Positions 1 to 9,604 of a stretch of DNA of 64,000 nucleotides are shown here, one piece after another. Origin of the DNA: Tausonia pullulans (Eukaryota; Basidiomycota; Tremellomycetes; Cystofilobasidiales; Mrakiaceae); the NCBI GenBank assembly GCA_951802195.1, contig OX637625.1, positions 992,001-1,056,000 of the forward strand, in the 5' to 3' direction. Position 1 is the stretch's first letter. Every line of letters begins with the position of its first letter. Made by a program: the position numbers and the translations under genes. Under the pieces are notes generated by a model. The model worked only from the letters and a program-made list of their open reading frames with translations, was not told where the DNA came from and searched no databases.

Positions 1-370
1 GCTCACCACCAAGAGCCGGTGCTTTCCTTGCGGCCCTTACATACCCTAGGTCAGGTCACTTGGTGAGGTCAAGTCGTGGCTCGTGTCGCAGCGTGTCCGG
101 GTCGCGCTTCTGCCTTGCCGAGGGCTACCTAGTGTCGTGCAGTCGGGTCTCTTGCGATCCGACCTAGTGTCTCTTGCCGGGCGAGTTTGTCCCGGAATGC
201 CCTCCTCGGAAACACGTCCTCCGACTTGCCGGCCTCACTAGCTTGCCGCAGCCCCTTCCCGTTCCTTTTTTGTATTTAAGTCTTCCCGTTCCCGGGTATT
301 CTACGTCACGGTCCGAGCCTGCGGAGGTGCGAGCGTCGATATGATCGGTGGCCGTCCGACCATCAGCTCG

Positions 371-442
371 TCCTTTGTTGTCTAACGGCTATGATATGAC
401 GCTCTCACCGTCAAGGCCCGGGTTCGACTCCCGGCAAGGGAA
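371..442 (+). tRNA. tRNA-Glu(CTC)
   Basis: The acceptor TCCTTTG pairs with CAAGGGA. The anticodon stem TGACG/CGTCA encloses loop CTCTCAC, with anticodon CTC. The B box is GGTTCGACTCC. There is no intron. A T4 terminator follows at 446-449. Identical genes lie at 10137 and 26218. Confidence 0.95.
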
Positions 443-594
443 TTGTTTTGACGCTTGAAGCTTTGCGTTTCGCGTTCTGCGTCTTGATGTTCTGATGTTT
501 TGCTCAGGGCGAGATGTTGGGGTTGAGGATGGAGCGAGCAAGGACAGAAGCGAGTGTTCTGCCAGTGCAGGTCGCAGCGCCATCAGTGGAGCTC

Positions 595-690
595 CTGGTT
601 GGCACTGGTGGGCTCTGGTGGGCACTGGTGGGCACTGGTTGGCACTGTTGGGCACTGGTGGGCACTGGTTGGCACTGGTGGGCCTTCTCT
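595..690 (+). repeat. 10-bp minisatellite (GGCACTGGTK)
   Basis: About nine tandem copies of a 10-bp word alternating GGCACTGGTG and GGCACTGGTT lie between tRNA-Glu and tRNA-Ala. The same array is at 10361-10456. No coding role is seen. Confidence 0.85.
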
Positions 691-855
691 TCTCAGGCCA
701 ACTGCCTCCCTCCCTTCCGACGCGCTCGCCTCGTTGCCCCTACCTGCTCCATGGTAGATGAAAGGTGAAGGATGACCGGTAGCCGGTAGACGGGGGAAAC
801 GAATTGTAGTCTGGACATGGACGATCGTGGTGGCAGCGGCTCCCCATCCATAGTT

Positions 856-928
856 GGGGGTTTAGCTCAGTTGGTAGAGCGTTCGCTTTGCATGTGAAAG
901 GCCATGAGTTCAAGTCTTATAGCCTCCA
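856..928 (+). tRNA. tRNA-Ala(TGC)
   Basis: The acceptor GGGGGTT pairs with AGCCTCC with two wobbles, and the discriminator is A. The A box is TAGCTCAGTTGG. The anticodon loop TTTGCAT gives TGC. The T loop is TTCAAGT. There is no intron. TTTT at 937-940 begins the word TTTTGTCGCC. Confidence 0.93.
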
Positions 929-1098
929 TCGGTCTCTTTTGTCGCCGGGCCACGGGGGGAGGGGGAACAAGCTGTAGTTGCGACTCGCTAGTCGCGAGTT
1001 GCGGCTGTGAGCTGCCGTCGCGAGTTGCCGCTGCGAGCTGCGGTTGAGAGCTGAGCGATCTCCTGGTTGCACTGCTCCATCCCACCGCATCCCACACG

Positions 1099-1173
1099 GC
1101 TGGGATGGCCGAGCGGTCAAGGGCGCGAGCCTAGGGTGCATCCTCAGAAGTCGCTAGTCTCCACAGGCATCGG
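1099..1173 (+). pseudogene. degenerate tRNA-Leu
   Basis: The 5' acceptor region, A box (TGGCCGAGCGG) and the GCTAGTCTCCACAGGCAT part match the intact tRNA-Leu genes at 31282 and 28471. The anticodon stem no longer pairs, and the T arm is replaced by repeats of GGTTCTCTGG with no B box or 3' acceptor strand. Together with the Asp gene downstream it matches the intact Leu-Asp pair at 31282-31736, so this is an older paralogous segment. Confidence 0.75.
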
Positions 1174-1371
1174 TCTGGGGTTCTCTGGGGTTCTCTGGGG
1201 TTCTCTGAGGTTCTCTGAGTATCCCTGAGCTTCTTACTGATCATGATCCCGACTGGCCGCCTCCAACGGCCGAGGGGTTGTTTCAGCCGGGACAGAATAT
1301 CGGGAAGGTGTCGAGCTGCGGTGCCCAAGCTGGCGCTGTATCAGTTTGTGTCTTGTGAAGATTCCAGTCCG

Positions 1372-1505
1372 TCTTTGGTGGTCCAACGGCTAAGATGTCC
1401 GCCTGTCAGTGAAGCTCGTATCCCCTGTTCGTCTCTTTCAGGAGCGGTTGGGCGAACGAGCAAGCTTGCCCGCGGGAGACCGGGGTTCGACTCCCCGCCA
1501 GAGAG
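1372..1505 (+). tRNA. tRNA-Asp(GTC), 62-nt intron
   Basis: The acceptor TCTTTGG pairs with CCAGAGA. The anticodon stem is TCCGC/GCGGG and the anticodon GTC is at 1405-1407. An intron at 1409-1470 sits one base 3' of the anticodon, leaving a 72-nt mature tRNA. The B box is GGTTCGACTCC. TTTT follows at 1513-1516. The intron is long for a fungal tRNA. Confidence 0.92.
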
Positions 1506-1517
1506 CGCTCTCTTTTG

Positions 1518-1640
1518 TCGGGCCGCGGAGATGGCGTGAGGCGGAGATGGCGTGAGGCGGAGATGGCGTGAGGCGGAGATGGCGTGAGGCCGAGATGGCG
1601 TGAGGCCGAGATGGCGTGAGGCCGAGATGGCGGGACGCCG
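1518..1640 (+). repeat. 16-bp minisatellite
   Basis: Tandem 16-bp units built on GGMGAGATGGCGTGA lie just 3' of tRNA-Asp. The second block copy (from about 11284) has one extra unit, which accounts for the 16-bp change in offset between the tandem copies. Confidence 0.85.
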
Positions 1641-1783
1641 GGACGCCGGGATGGCGGGATGTCAGAAGACGTTCCAGACCAGCAGCACCCAGTCGTGATA
1701 TATGCGCCTACTCACTCGAGACAGGCGTAGACGACAAGTCGAAGAGCTGACGGTTGGCGTCGAGTTTTCGACCAGTATGGAGT

Positions 1784-1878
1784 GCGAGTATGGGACAGTG
1801 GTTACTCCGTTGCCCTGCTATGTACAGCTGCATAGGCAATGCCCTCTGGGTGCGTCGGTTCGAATCCGTCTGCTCGCG
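1784..1878 (+). tRNA. tRNA-Ser(GCT), 13-nt intron
   Basis: The acceptor GCGAGTA pairs with TGCTCGC and the discriminator is G. The anticodon stem TTGCC/GGCAA closes loop CT-GCT-A with a 13-nt intron before position 38. A class II variable arm follows. The T-arm word is GGTTCGAATCC. TTTT lies at 1886-1889. Confidence 0.88.
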
Positions 1879-2074
1879 TGCTTCCTTTTGGCGGCAACGA
1901 TCATCGTCGAGGGAGACGAAATCATCTCAGATGACTGCCCCGTCGTCTCCGCTGATGAGCTTGGTCGGCCGCAAGGACGGAGGGCGGAGGGATGTCGCGG
2001 CGGCGGGGATGAGGCGAGAATGCGAGGGCGAAGGGATGGGAATCGTCAGGGACGTACTACCACCAGCCGTTGTC

Positions 2075-2146
2075 GTCGGGATCGTATAATGGTTAGTACA
2101 AGGTGTTAACACCGCCTAGACCCGGGTTCAATTCCCGGTCCTGATA
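2075..2146 (+). tRNA. tRNA-Val(AAC)
   Basis: The acceptor GTCGGGA pairs with TCCTGAT. The anticodon stem AGGTG/CGCCT closes loop TTAACAC with anticodon AAC. The T stem is CCGGG/CCCGG. There is no intron. The first T4 run is about 68 bp downstream, in TTTTGTCGC. Identical genes lie at 11857 and 33563. Confidence 0.92.
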
Positions 2147-2582
2147 TGCCTGAGATGGCTGAGGTGCACATGCACACAGGTGACCTGCACGGGTGGCCGT
2201 CTTCTTTTGTCGCTCTCGAACTCTGATGGCGCAAGAGAGAAGCGGCCAGGGAAATGGGCTGCTGTGTGGACGGGGGTGCAATTCGGCATGCACCTCGAGA
2301 GTTGATGCAGTTCCGAAGGACGTGGACGACACTGCATACATCGGGAGTGGAAGGGGGAGAGAGTCTGGATGGCATACCCCCGACGGCGAATCAGCCACGG
2401 CTGCGAGTCGCCATCACCGGCACTTGCTCCCAGCGCTTGCTGCTCCCGACACTCAGTCCGAGGACAGTCTCTTTCTCTTGCTAGACAGGCCTCTGTCCAT
2501 CTGCCTGCGGGACAAAAGCTGATCGTTCCTCCTCTATCAATCGCACTTGCCTCCGTCTCACCCGCGCTCAGAGGCTCATAAG
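2147..2582. other. spacer between tRNA-Val and gypsy element
   Basis: This 436-bp stretch has no tRNA fold and no convincing coding frame. It ends with ATAAG directly next to the left LTR, which is half of the target-site duplication seen complete around the second copy. Confidence 0.7.
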
Positions 2583-2942
2583 TGTTAGGATTGGCCCAAG
2601 GGTCAAGGGCTGAGGATGACGGGTGCTAAGGGGAGGGCGTGTGTGGAATAGTAGACTGAAGTGCGGGCAGTGACACAGGCTCGCTTCGATGTCTTGGGCA
2701 AATTTGTCGAATCCAAATGGTAGTCAGAGTGTAGAACAAATTGTACGATGAACTGAGTGTCTTATGGACTAAGGGTGAGAAAACAAAGAGTGTGTGACAG
2801 TGTGGCTGAAGAGAGGCTAAAAATATGGAAGCTGAGCAATTAAGGGCGATGCTACACAGACGAGGAGCCGAGGTGGCGGGTCCGCGAGATTCTGCAGCCA
2901 CATAAGCACAGAGCCTATGTAGTGAACCGTAAGATCCTGACA
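2583..2942 (-). repeat. 3' LTR of gypsy copy 1
   Basis: A 360-bp direct repeat of 8396-8753 with TG/CA ends. The element reads from right to left, so this is its downstream LTR. A short G-rich stretch next to it at 2943-2955 is the likely polypurine tract. Confidence 0.95.
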
Positions 2943-2992
2943 GGAGCCCCCGGCTAAGGCCCGAACTCCTGAGAGGGCAAAGGACCTGAGAG

Positions 2993-5900
2993 CTAGGGGT
3001 TACGGCGACGAGGACGGCGAGAAGGACGACGGATTATTCGACGCGATGGCTTGGGAAGATCAGGATGGGCGCGGTGGAAGGCTTTGAGGAGGCGAAGATG
3101 AGCAACGTGATCGTACGGCTCCCATGTGTCCTCCTCGTCGCGATAGCCTTGCCAGTGAACGAGGTAGAAGTGCTTGCCGTCGCGGACGTCCATCTTGATG
3201 ATGCGTTCGACGACGTACAGCTCTGGGTCGGCGGCGTTGACTGGAGACGCGGCAGGCTGGTGTTGACCGGGGTGTCCGGGGGCGTGTGGCAAGAGGAGCG
3301 AGGCGTGGAAAACAGGATGGACCGGGACTGTGGGAGGCAAGTCGAGCTCGAAGGAGATGTCCGAGAGCACACGGAGGATCCGGAAAGGGCCGAGGTGTTT
3401 GACATCGAGTTTGAGCGAGGGCCGATCGGTAGTAATGTTGCGACGATTGAGCCAGACCAGATCGCCGGTCTTGAAGATCGGAGGGGAAGGATCCTTGCCG
3501 TCTTCCCCTAGAAAGGTGGTAGGACGACGGGATTGATCAGCGAAGGTCTTGTATGAACGTTGGGCAGCGAGGATGTGATCTCGGATCTCGGTATGAAGAG
3601 CGCGAAGCTTGGCAACTGTGGCATCGGCGGCGGGATTGTGCGAGGTAGAGGCGGCGAGGAGGTCAGATGACGAGAGAGGGTGGAAACCGTGGTTGGCGAA
3701 GAAAGGCGTGTGCTGGGTGGCGACCGCTAGCGAGTTGTTGAGAGCGAACTCGCAGGAGGGAAGGAGCGAGACCCAGTCGTCTTGATGGTGGTTGCAGAAG
3801 ATCCGAAGGAAGGTCTCGACGACGGCATTAGCACGCTCGGTTTGGCCGTTGGCCGCGGGGTGGAAGGCGGTAGTGAAATGAGGGGCAGTGCCGATGAGAG
3901 AGAGGAAAGATCGCCAGAAAGCGGAGGTGAAGGTCGATCCGCGATCCGAGGTGATGTCTGTCTGGAAACCGTGGTGCCGGACAACGTGGTCGAGGTACAT
4001 CCGAGCGAGCTCGGGAGCCGCGAAACCGGCTTCACAGTACGGGACGAGACGAACCATCTTGGTGAATCGATCGATGAAAACTTGAATGCAGTCGAGGCCG
4101 TCGGAGGTTGGGAGCTTGACGATGCCGTCCATGGAGATCATCGTCCAAGGGCGTGTCGGTGGCGGAAGCGGTTGGAGGAGGCCGAAGGGTGCGCGCCGAT
4201 TTGTCTTGTTGCGGACGCAAAGGTCGCAGCCGGAGGTGTAGGTCTGAACGAACGTGTAATCAGAGGGGAAAGTGAACGAGCGTCGAAGAAGGTCGTGGGT
4301 CTTGCGAGCGCCAAGGTGCCCAGCGAGGCGAGGCTCGTGGCAGGCGCGGACGAGGTCGAGGCGTAGCTGGTGATCGTCCGGAACGAGGACGAGGCCGCGC
4401 GAGAGAAGGAGGTCTGTAGGGTGGAGCGAGAGACCCTGGAGAGCCTTGACATCGTCGGGAGAGCGAGGGCGATTCGGATGACGGAGGAGGTCAATGAGGG
4501 GGGCGAGTGATGGGTCGGCGAGTTGTGCGGTGAGAAGACGAGGAAGGAGCTTGGGGCGAGGATCGAGGTCGGGAATGGGTTCCGGAGGTTCCGAGTCAAT
4601 GGGTTCGAAGAGCGCAGGGATGTTGCCGATAGTATTGAAGGAAGTTTGATCGAGGGGAGCTTGATTGAGGGGAGCGGCAGCGGCCGAAGGACGGGACCTG
4701 AGGTTGGCGGCAATGATGTACTGGTCGGGTTTGAGAAGGCGTCTGGGTGTCTGGTCCGAAGGGCGACTCCCCTCCGAAAGGTCCTGTCGCCTCGACAGGG
4801 CATCGGCGACGGTATTGCGTCCTCCAGGGCGGTAGATAACGACAAAGTTGAAACCAGAGAGGAACTCGGCCCAGCGGGACTCACGGCGGGAGAGGGCTTT
4901 GGAGGTGGTAAAGTACTGGAGCGACTCGTGATCGGTGTAGATGGTGAGAGGTGATGGGTGTCCTTCGCAGTAATGGCGCCACTCCTTGAGGCACTCGATG
5001 ATCGCCAACATTTCCTTGTCGTGGATCTCGTAGTTGAGTTCGGCCGGGTTGAGCTTGCGCGAGTAGAAGGCGATCGGGCGGAGTGGCGAGCGAAGGGCAA
5101 CGGCGCGTTGCGAGAGGACGCCGGCAACGGCGAAATCGGATGAGTCCGTCTCGAGGACGAGGGGAAGCGAGGGATCGAAGACGGTGAGGACGGCAGACGA
5201 GGTGAACTTGGACTTGAGGGTCTTGAAAGCGGCGAGTTGCTCCGGTCCGAAGTGGAAGGGGACACCTTTCTTGAGGAGGGACGTAATGGGAGCGACGACT
5301 TTTGAGAACCGGTGGACGAAACGGCGGTAGAAGTTGGCAAATCCGAGGAAGGACTGGATGTGTCTGACCGAGGTGGGTACCGGCCAGTCTGTGACGGCTG
5401 AGATCTTGGAGGGATCCATCTTGATGCCTTGAGCGCCGACGATGTAGCCGAGGAAATCGACCTCGTCCTGGTGGAAGGCGCACTTCTCCGGCTTGACCCA
5501 GAGGCGCGCTGTCAGGAGGCGCTCGAGGACAGTGGCAACGTGTTGGCGATGTGTGTCGAGGGTGGGGGAAAATATGAGGATATCGTCTAGATAGACGATG
5601 ACGGAGATGTCGAGGAGGTCGCGGAGAGTGTCGTTCATAAAGTGCTGGAATGTGGCTGGTGCGTTCGTCAGCCCAAAGGGCATAACTTTGTACTCGAACA
5701 GCCCGTAGCGACAGCGGAAGGCAGTCTTCCATTCATCACCCGGGGCGATCCGAACGAGGTTGTAGGCGCCTCGAAGGTCGAGTTTGGTGAAGAACTTGGC
5801 AGTGGCCAGCCGGTCAAGGGATTCCGAGATGAGTGGGAGCGGGTACCGATTCTTGATGGTGATAGCATTGAGACGGCGGTAGTCGACGCAGAGGCGGAGA

Positions 5901-7300
5901 GATTTGTCCTTCTTCTTGACGAAAAGGATGGGAGCAGCGGCAGGTGATTTCGAGGGGACGATGAAACCTTTGGCGAGGTTCTCGTCGAGGAACTCACGAA
6001 GAGCGCCGAGTTCGACCGATGAGAGACCATAGATTGGCCCGAAGGGTGGCTGCGTGTTGTCCTTGAGAGTGATGGCATGGTCGTATGGCCGATGAGGAGG
6101 TAGTTCCGAGGCTGAGGACTTCTCGAAAACCTTGAGGTAGGCGTGATACTCCGGTGGGACGATGGCGGGTACATTAATCTCCGGGGGTGAAGGCTCACGG
6201 TCCGGGGGGTCAAGCGGGTCCGTAGGCGGGATAACAGAGAAGTAAGGCGAAGACCGGGTGGCGGAGATGACGGCAGGGAGGAGCGATCGGTGGCTGACTG
6301 GCGAGGACGAGGACTTGAACTTGAACCTGAGCGAGGACGAGGACTTGGGCGAGGACGAGGGCTTGGGCGAGGACGAGGGCTTGGGCGAGAACGAGGGCTT
6401 GGGCGAGGACGAGGGCTTGGGCGAGGGCTTGGGCGAGGGCTTGGGCGAGGACGAGGACTTGAACTTGAACCTGAGCGAGGACGAGGACTTGGGCGAGGAC
6501 GAGGGCTTGGGCGAGGACGAGGGCTTGGGCGAGGACGAGGGCTTGGGCGAGGACGAGGGCTTGGGCGAGGACGAGGGCTTGGGCGAGGACAAGGACAAGG
6601 GCGGGGACGAGGGCGATGAAGCCTCGTTGAAAGACGATGGTGGGACTTGACTGAGGGGTTTGGCTAGGGTGGGAGTTTCTCGTGAGAGGCAGGAGCTCCG
6701 GCAGTACTGCGAATCGAAAACGAGGTAATGCGCTGGCCAGTCGATCGAGGGATTGTGTCGTTTGAGCCAGGGAATACCGAGGATGATCGGATAGTGACCA
6801 AGGGAGGTGACGTCGAAAGAGAGGGATTCGGTGTGTCGATGCCTAGGTACGGTGAGGGCCAGGGGAGAGGTGTGATGCGTGACGGCTCCCGATGCAATCG
6901 GGCGACCGTCGACGACCTCGAGGGCGCGAGGGGCGTTCTTTACCACGAGTGGAACCGAATGCTTGTCGACGAGGGACGAGTCGATGAAGTTGGATGTGGC
7001 ACCGCTGTCGATCAGTGCGTATGTGTCGAAGGAGGTGGATCCGAAGGCGATGGAGAGGGGCAGGACGACGTGATCTTCCTCATGAAAGGAAGCCGTGGGG
7101 ATGTCGTCGGTGGAAAGGCAATGGAATGGGTTAGAGGGTAGCGAAAAACGGTCGACCGGGGGGAGCATGGGAGGACCGCGAAGTGATTCTTTGGTGTTTT
7201 GAATAAAAAAGGAGTAAAGAGGGGGTCCAGAAACGTTGTCGAAAAGCGAGGGGCCGTTGGCAGACGAAGGCGAACCCGTCGGGTCGGACGGGTCGGCTAG
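2993..7300 (-). CDS. pol: pol polyprotein of gypsy copy 1
   Basis: One long frame whose first Met is at 7168. Domains in order: an aspartic protease with DSGATSNF; a reverse transcriptase with YLDDILIF near residue 525; an RNase H with ETDSSDF and TIYTDHES; an integrase with an HHCC zinc finger, the catalytic words SMDG and DITSDRG, and the Glu in GQTERANAVVE; and a chromodomain with VERIIKMDVRDGKHFYLVHW near the C-terminus. A Ser/Pro/Lys repeat lies between protease and RT. The chromodomain is known in this clade to guide integration toward methylated histone H3. The frame matches that of gag. Confidence 0.95.
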   Translation of the reverse strand, partial: LADPSDPTGSPSSANGPSLFDNVSGPPLYSFFIQNTKESLRGPPMLPPVDRFSLPSNPFHCLSTDDIPTASFHEEDHVVLPLSIAFGSTSFDTYALIDSGATSNFIDSSLVDKHSVPLVVKNAPRALEVVDGRPIASGAVTHHTSPLALTVPRHRHTESLSFDVTSLGHYPIILGIPWLKRHNPSIDWPAHYLVFDSQYCRSSCLSRETPTLAKPLSQVPPSSFNEASSPSSPPLSLSSPKPSSSPKPSSSPKPSSSPKPSSSPKPSSSPKSSSSLRFKFKSSSSPKPSPKPSPKPSSSPKPSFSPKPSSSPKPSSSPKSSSSLRFKFKSSSSPVSHRSLLPAVISATRSSPYFSVIPPTDPLDPPDREPSPPEINVPAIVPPEYHAYLKVFEKSSASELPPHRPYDHAITLKDNTQPPFGPIYGLSSVELGALREFLDENLAKGFIVPSKSPAAAPILFVKKKDKSLRLCVDYRRLNAITIKNRYPLPLISESLDRLATAKFFTKLDLRGAYNLVRIAPGDEWKTAFRCRYGLFEYKVMPFGLTNAPATFQHFMNDTLRDLLDISVIVYLDDILIFSPTLDTHRQHVATVLERLLTARLWVKPEKCAFHQDEVDFLGYIVGAQGIKMDPSKISAVTDWPVPTSVRHIQSFLGFANFYRRFVHRFSKVVAPITSLLKKGVPFHFGPEQLAAFKTLKSKFTSSAVLTVFDPSLPLVLETDSSDFAVAGVLSQRAVALRSPLRPIAFYSRKLNPAELNYEIHDKEMLAIIECLKEWRHYCEGHPSPLTIYTDHESLQYFTTSKALSRRESRWAEFLSGFNFVVIYRPGGRNTVADALSRRQDLSEGSRPSDQTPRRLLKPDQYIIAANLRSRPSAAAAPLNQAPLDQTSFNTIGNIPALFEPIDSEPPEPIPDLDPRPKLLPRLLTAQLADPSLAPLIDLLRHPNRPRSPDDVKALQGLSLHPTDLLLSRGLVLVPDDHQLRLDLVRACHEPRLAGHLGARKTHDLLRRSFTFPSDYTFVQTYTSGCDLCVRNKTNRRAPFGLLQPLPPPTRPWTMISMDGIVKLPTSDGLDCIQVFIDRFTKMVRLVPYCEAGFAAPELARMYLDHVVRHHGFQTDITSDRGSTFTSAFWRSFLSLIGTAPHFTTAFHPAANGQTERANAVVETFLRIFCNHHQDDWVSLLPSCEFALNNSLAVATQHTPFFANHGFHPLSSSDLLAASTSHNPAADATVAKLRALHTEIRDHILAAQRSYKTFADQSRRPTTFLGEDGKDPSPPIFKTGDLVWLNRRNITTDRPSLKLDVKHLGPFRILRVLSDISFELDLPPTVPVHPVFHASLLLPHAPGHPGQHQPAASPVNAADPELYVVERIIKMDVRDGKHFYLVHWQGYRDEEDTWEPYDHVAHLRLLKAFHRAHPDLPKPSRRIIRRPSRRPRRRNP

Positions 7301-8419
7301 TCACGCTGAGTCTTGATCGTTGATAATCTCCTTGATTGTGGCTGAACGAGGGACGCCATTGGCGGTATTGGTGGCCGAGATAGCCGAGATATTGAAGAAT
7401 CGACGAGGAGCGATGGGACAGTTGATAACTCGGTGGTCCTTGCTGGCGCAGTATAGGCAGAGGCCGTCGCGTCGGCGGCGCTCCCTTTCCGCGTCGGAGA
7501 GGGGGCCACGAGGCCGAGAGGTGGCGTCGACCTCCATGGGGACGGGGCCGGATGATGAGGCTGAGGTGTTGGTCACGGGTACGAACGGGAAGAAGGTACG
7601 ACGAGCGGGAGGGACGACTGTGGCGACGGTTGGACGGCTGACGTTGCGGGGTGCATGAGCGTGGCGAAAGTCGGTGAGGGCGTTGTCCCATTCGATGGCG
7701 GCGTCGATAAGATCGTCGAGGTTGGCATAGTTTTGAGCACGGACGAGACGTTCCTTGACATCAAGCTTGAGACCGTCGAAGAAGTTAAAACGATGATACT
7801 GATCGCCAAAGTCAAGGAGGAGTTTGTGGCGTCTGTACTCGAAGGCGTAGATGGAAACTGTGGTCGTTTGACGAAGATCCTTGAGAGCGCGCCGAGCGGT
7901 TTCGACGCGGTCGATTTCTCCGAAGTCTTTGAGGAGGCGGGCCCTGAAACGTGGCCAGCTGTCGAACCAGTCCGGACGGTCGGAATCATCGACGAGGAGG
8001 TAAGGGCGGACCCAGTTGAAAGCGTCATCCGTAAGGAGTGAGATCGCGTATTGAATCCTCATGTCGTCCGTTCCGAGGGACACGGGTTGCAGGCGAAAAA
8101 TGTTATCAAGCTTGAGGACGAAGGTCTCCGATTCTGATCTCTTGCCACTGAAGGCGTGGGGAGTAGGTCCGTGGTAGTCTTTGACTTCGGGATGCGAGGT
8201 GATAACCTCTGTCTGTTGTTGTTGTTGTTGTCGGAGATTTTTAAGGGCGGTCCTTAGACGGTCAACTTGCTGTCTTGCAAGAGCAAGTTCGGTAACGATT
8301 CGAGGGTCTGCGTTGGGATTATCCATGTTGGCTAGGACAGTGTCGAGGTGGAGACCACTAGGAGCGAGCGGGTGACAGACGGTGACTCTGACTGATGTTA
8401 GGATTGGCCCAAGGGTCAA
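7301..8419 (-). CDS. gag: gag of gypsy copy 1
   Basis: A nucleocapsid-type protein. The open frame begins inside the LTR, but the likelier start is the Met at 8326 (MDNPNADPRI). A retrotransposon gag domain with the words WPRFRARLLKDFGEI and ALKDLRQ is followed by a CX2CX4HX4C zinc knuckle, CLYCASKDHRVINC. gag and pol share a frame and are separated by the gag terminator, the in-frame read-through layout known from gammaretroviruses and some Ty3/gypsy elements. Confidence 0.93.
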   Translation of the reverse strand: MTLGPILTSVRVTVCHPLAPSGLHLDTVLANMDNPNADPRIVTELALARQQVDRLRTALKNLRQQQQQQTEVITSHPEVKDYHGPTPHAFSGKRSESETFVLKLDNIFRLQPVSLGTDDMRIQYAISLLTDDAFNWVRPYLLVDDSDRPDWFDSWPRFRARLLKDFGEIDRVETARRALKDLRQTTTVSIYAFEYRRHKLLLDFGDQYHRFNFFDGLKLDVKERLVRAQNYANLDDLIDAAIEWDNALTDFRHAHAPRNVSRPTVATVVPPARRTFFPFVPVTNTSASSSGPVPMEVDATSRPRGPLSDAERERRRRDGLCLYCASKDHRVINCPIAPRRFFNISAISATNTANGVPRSATIKEIINDQDSA

Positions 8420-8753
8420 GGGCTGAGGATGACGGGTGCTAAGGGGAGGGCGTGTGTGGAATAGTAGACTGAAGTGCGGGCAGTGACACAGGCTCGCTTC
8501 GATGTCTTGGGCAAATTTGTCGAATCCAAATGGTAGTCAGAGTGTAGAACAAATTGTACGATGAACTGAGTGTCTTATGGACTAAGGGTGAGAAAACAAA
8601 GAGTGTGTGACAGTGTGGCTGAAGAGAGGCTAAAAATGGAAGCTGAGCAATTAAGGGCGATGCTACACAGACGAGGAGCCGAGGTGGCGGGTCCGCGAGA
8701 TTCTGCAGCCACATAAGCACAGAGCCTATGTAGTGAACCGTAAGATCCTGACA
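8396..8753 (-). repeat. 5' LTR of gypsy copy 1
   Basis: A 358-bp LTR, otherwise like the three 360-bp LTRs in this locus. It is joined exactly at its outer end to a CTTTC-rich minisatellite (8754 on) that belongs to the Lys/Asn block, not to the flank seen at gypsy copy 2. Confidence 0.95.
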
Positions 8754-9073
8754 CTTTCCCTCTCGTCCTCTCTTTCCCTCTCTTTCCCTCTCGTCCTCTC
8801 TTCCTCTCTCCTCTCTTTCCCTCTCTCTGTTTCTTCGCAGGGGACGTTGAGCCTCCTTAAGCCGCTGCCCAAGCAGGCTGGACGTGACCAGAGACCAGGC
8901 TTCTCAGCACCGGACCCCGATGGGTTGTCTTCGCCGGCTGTCACAGCCGGACCGCATACTGTATCTGTTTGTATCTAAGTGGAGGCGATTTGTGCCATGG
9001 TGGCCAGGGCCCGGTTCGACGACTGGCGTCCATCGACCAGCGTCCATCGACCGCTCAGGCTGGATCGTCTGTT

Positions 9074-9173
9074 GCCCTGCTAGCTCAATCGGTAGAGCGT
9101 CAGACTCTTAGGCAGGATGCTATCATCGTCACTGGTGATCTGAAGGTTGGGGGTTCGACCCCCCCGTGGGGCT
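9074..9173 (+). tRNA. tRNA-Lys(CTT), 27-nt intron
   Basis: The acceptor GCCCTGC pairs with GTGGGGC. The anticodon stem TCAGA/TCTGA closes loop CT-CTT-A with a 27-nt intron. The B box is GGTTCGACCCC. TTTT at 9183-9186 is in TTTTGCCGGC. Copies at 27947 (minus) and 32948 (plus) carry the same intron. Confidence 0.93.
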
Positions 9174-9390
9174 AATGTTTCCTTTTGCCGGCCCTCCTGC
9201 TCTCCAGAGCTTCCCCTTGGGTGTGTGGGCCTGGGGGCAGTCATGTCGGAGAGTGAGGCGATGGTCCGGTGAGGACCTTGCAGGGGCCCAACGGTCCGCC
9301 ATCTTCTCAGGGCTGCGCATCGTGATGACTTCTACACATCCATCAGCCAAGTCACCTCGAACTGCCGCGCGCGTTCGTTGAGCTGAAGGC

Positions 9391-9433
9391 CTATGAGGGC
9401 CTGCGAGGGCCTGCGAGGGCCTGCGAGGGCCTG
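9391..9433 (+). repeat. 10-bp minisatellite (GGGCCTGCGA)
   Basis: About four tandem copies of a 10-bp word between tRNA-Lys and tRNA-Asn, with the reverse complement in the inverted arm near 27690-27730. Confidence 0.8.
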
Positions 9434-9531
9434 TGTTCCCCCCGGGCATGCTTTCGGCGTTGGCGACTGAAGCAGAGACGAGATAGAAACCGAGAAAGGA
9501 CGGTCAGTTGATCTCGGCTGTCGAGTCCATC

Positions 9532-9604
9532 TCTCGGCTAGCTCAGTTGGTAGAGCGTCAGACTGTTAATCTGTAGGTCGACGGTTCGAACCCGTCGCTG
9601 AGAG
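9532..9604 (+). tRNA. tRNA-Asn(GTT)
   Basis: The acceptor TCTCGGC pairs with GCTGAGA. The A box is TAGCTCAGTTGG. Loop CTGTTAA gives GTT. The B box is GGTTCGAACCC. No intron. TTTT lies at 9610-9613. Confidence 0.94.

Larger units (their letters stand above)
1..2582 (+). repeat. tandem duplication, tRNA block, copy 1
   Basis: This block carries tRNA-Glu, Ala, a broken Leu, Asp, Ser and Val and matches 9767-12364 almost base for base. The offset is 9766 up to a 16-bp minisatellite near 1540 and 9782 after it, because copy 2 has one more repeat unit. The window begins inside the block, and copy 2 shows that it continues leftward into the Lys/Asn block. Near-identity means a recent duplication. 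Confidence 0.95.
2583..8753 (-). mobile_element. Ty3/gypsy chromovirus, copy 1 (looks whole)
   Basis: An LTR retrotransposon of about 6.2 kb on the minus strand. Its parts are a 5' LTR (8396-8753), gag, pol in the order protease, RT, RNase H, integrase, chromodomain, and a 3' LTR (2583-2942). The LTRs are 358 and 360 bp, begin TG, end CA and are nearly identical, so the element is young. No breaks are evident. The left flank is ATAAG but the right flank is CTTTC, so it lacks matching target-site duplications, as expected for a recombinant between two elements. Family: chromodomain-bearing Ty3/gypsy. Confidence 0.93.

Noticed and set aside
1099-1173. Functional tRNA with anticodon AGG
   Set aside because: The apparent AGG loop has no paired stem and no B box; the segment is a decayed tRNA-Leu.
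2093-2398. Small frames with ELNPGLGG or GIEPGSRR near tRNA-Val and similar frames at other tRNAs
   Set aside because: These are antisense readings of the tRNA B box and recur wherever the tRNA is copied.
6258-6650. Glu/Asp/Gly-rich frames opposite pol
   Set aside because: Antisense of the Ser/Pro/Lys repeat in the gypsy pol gene.
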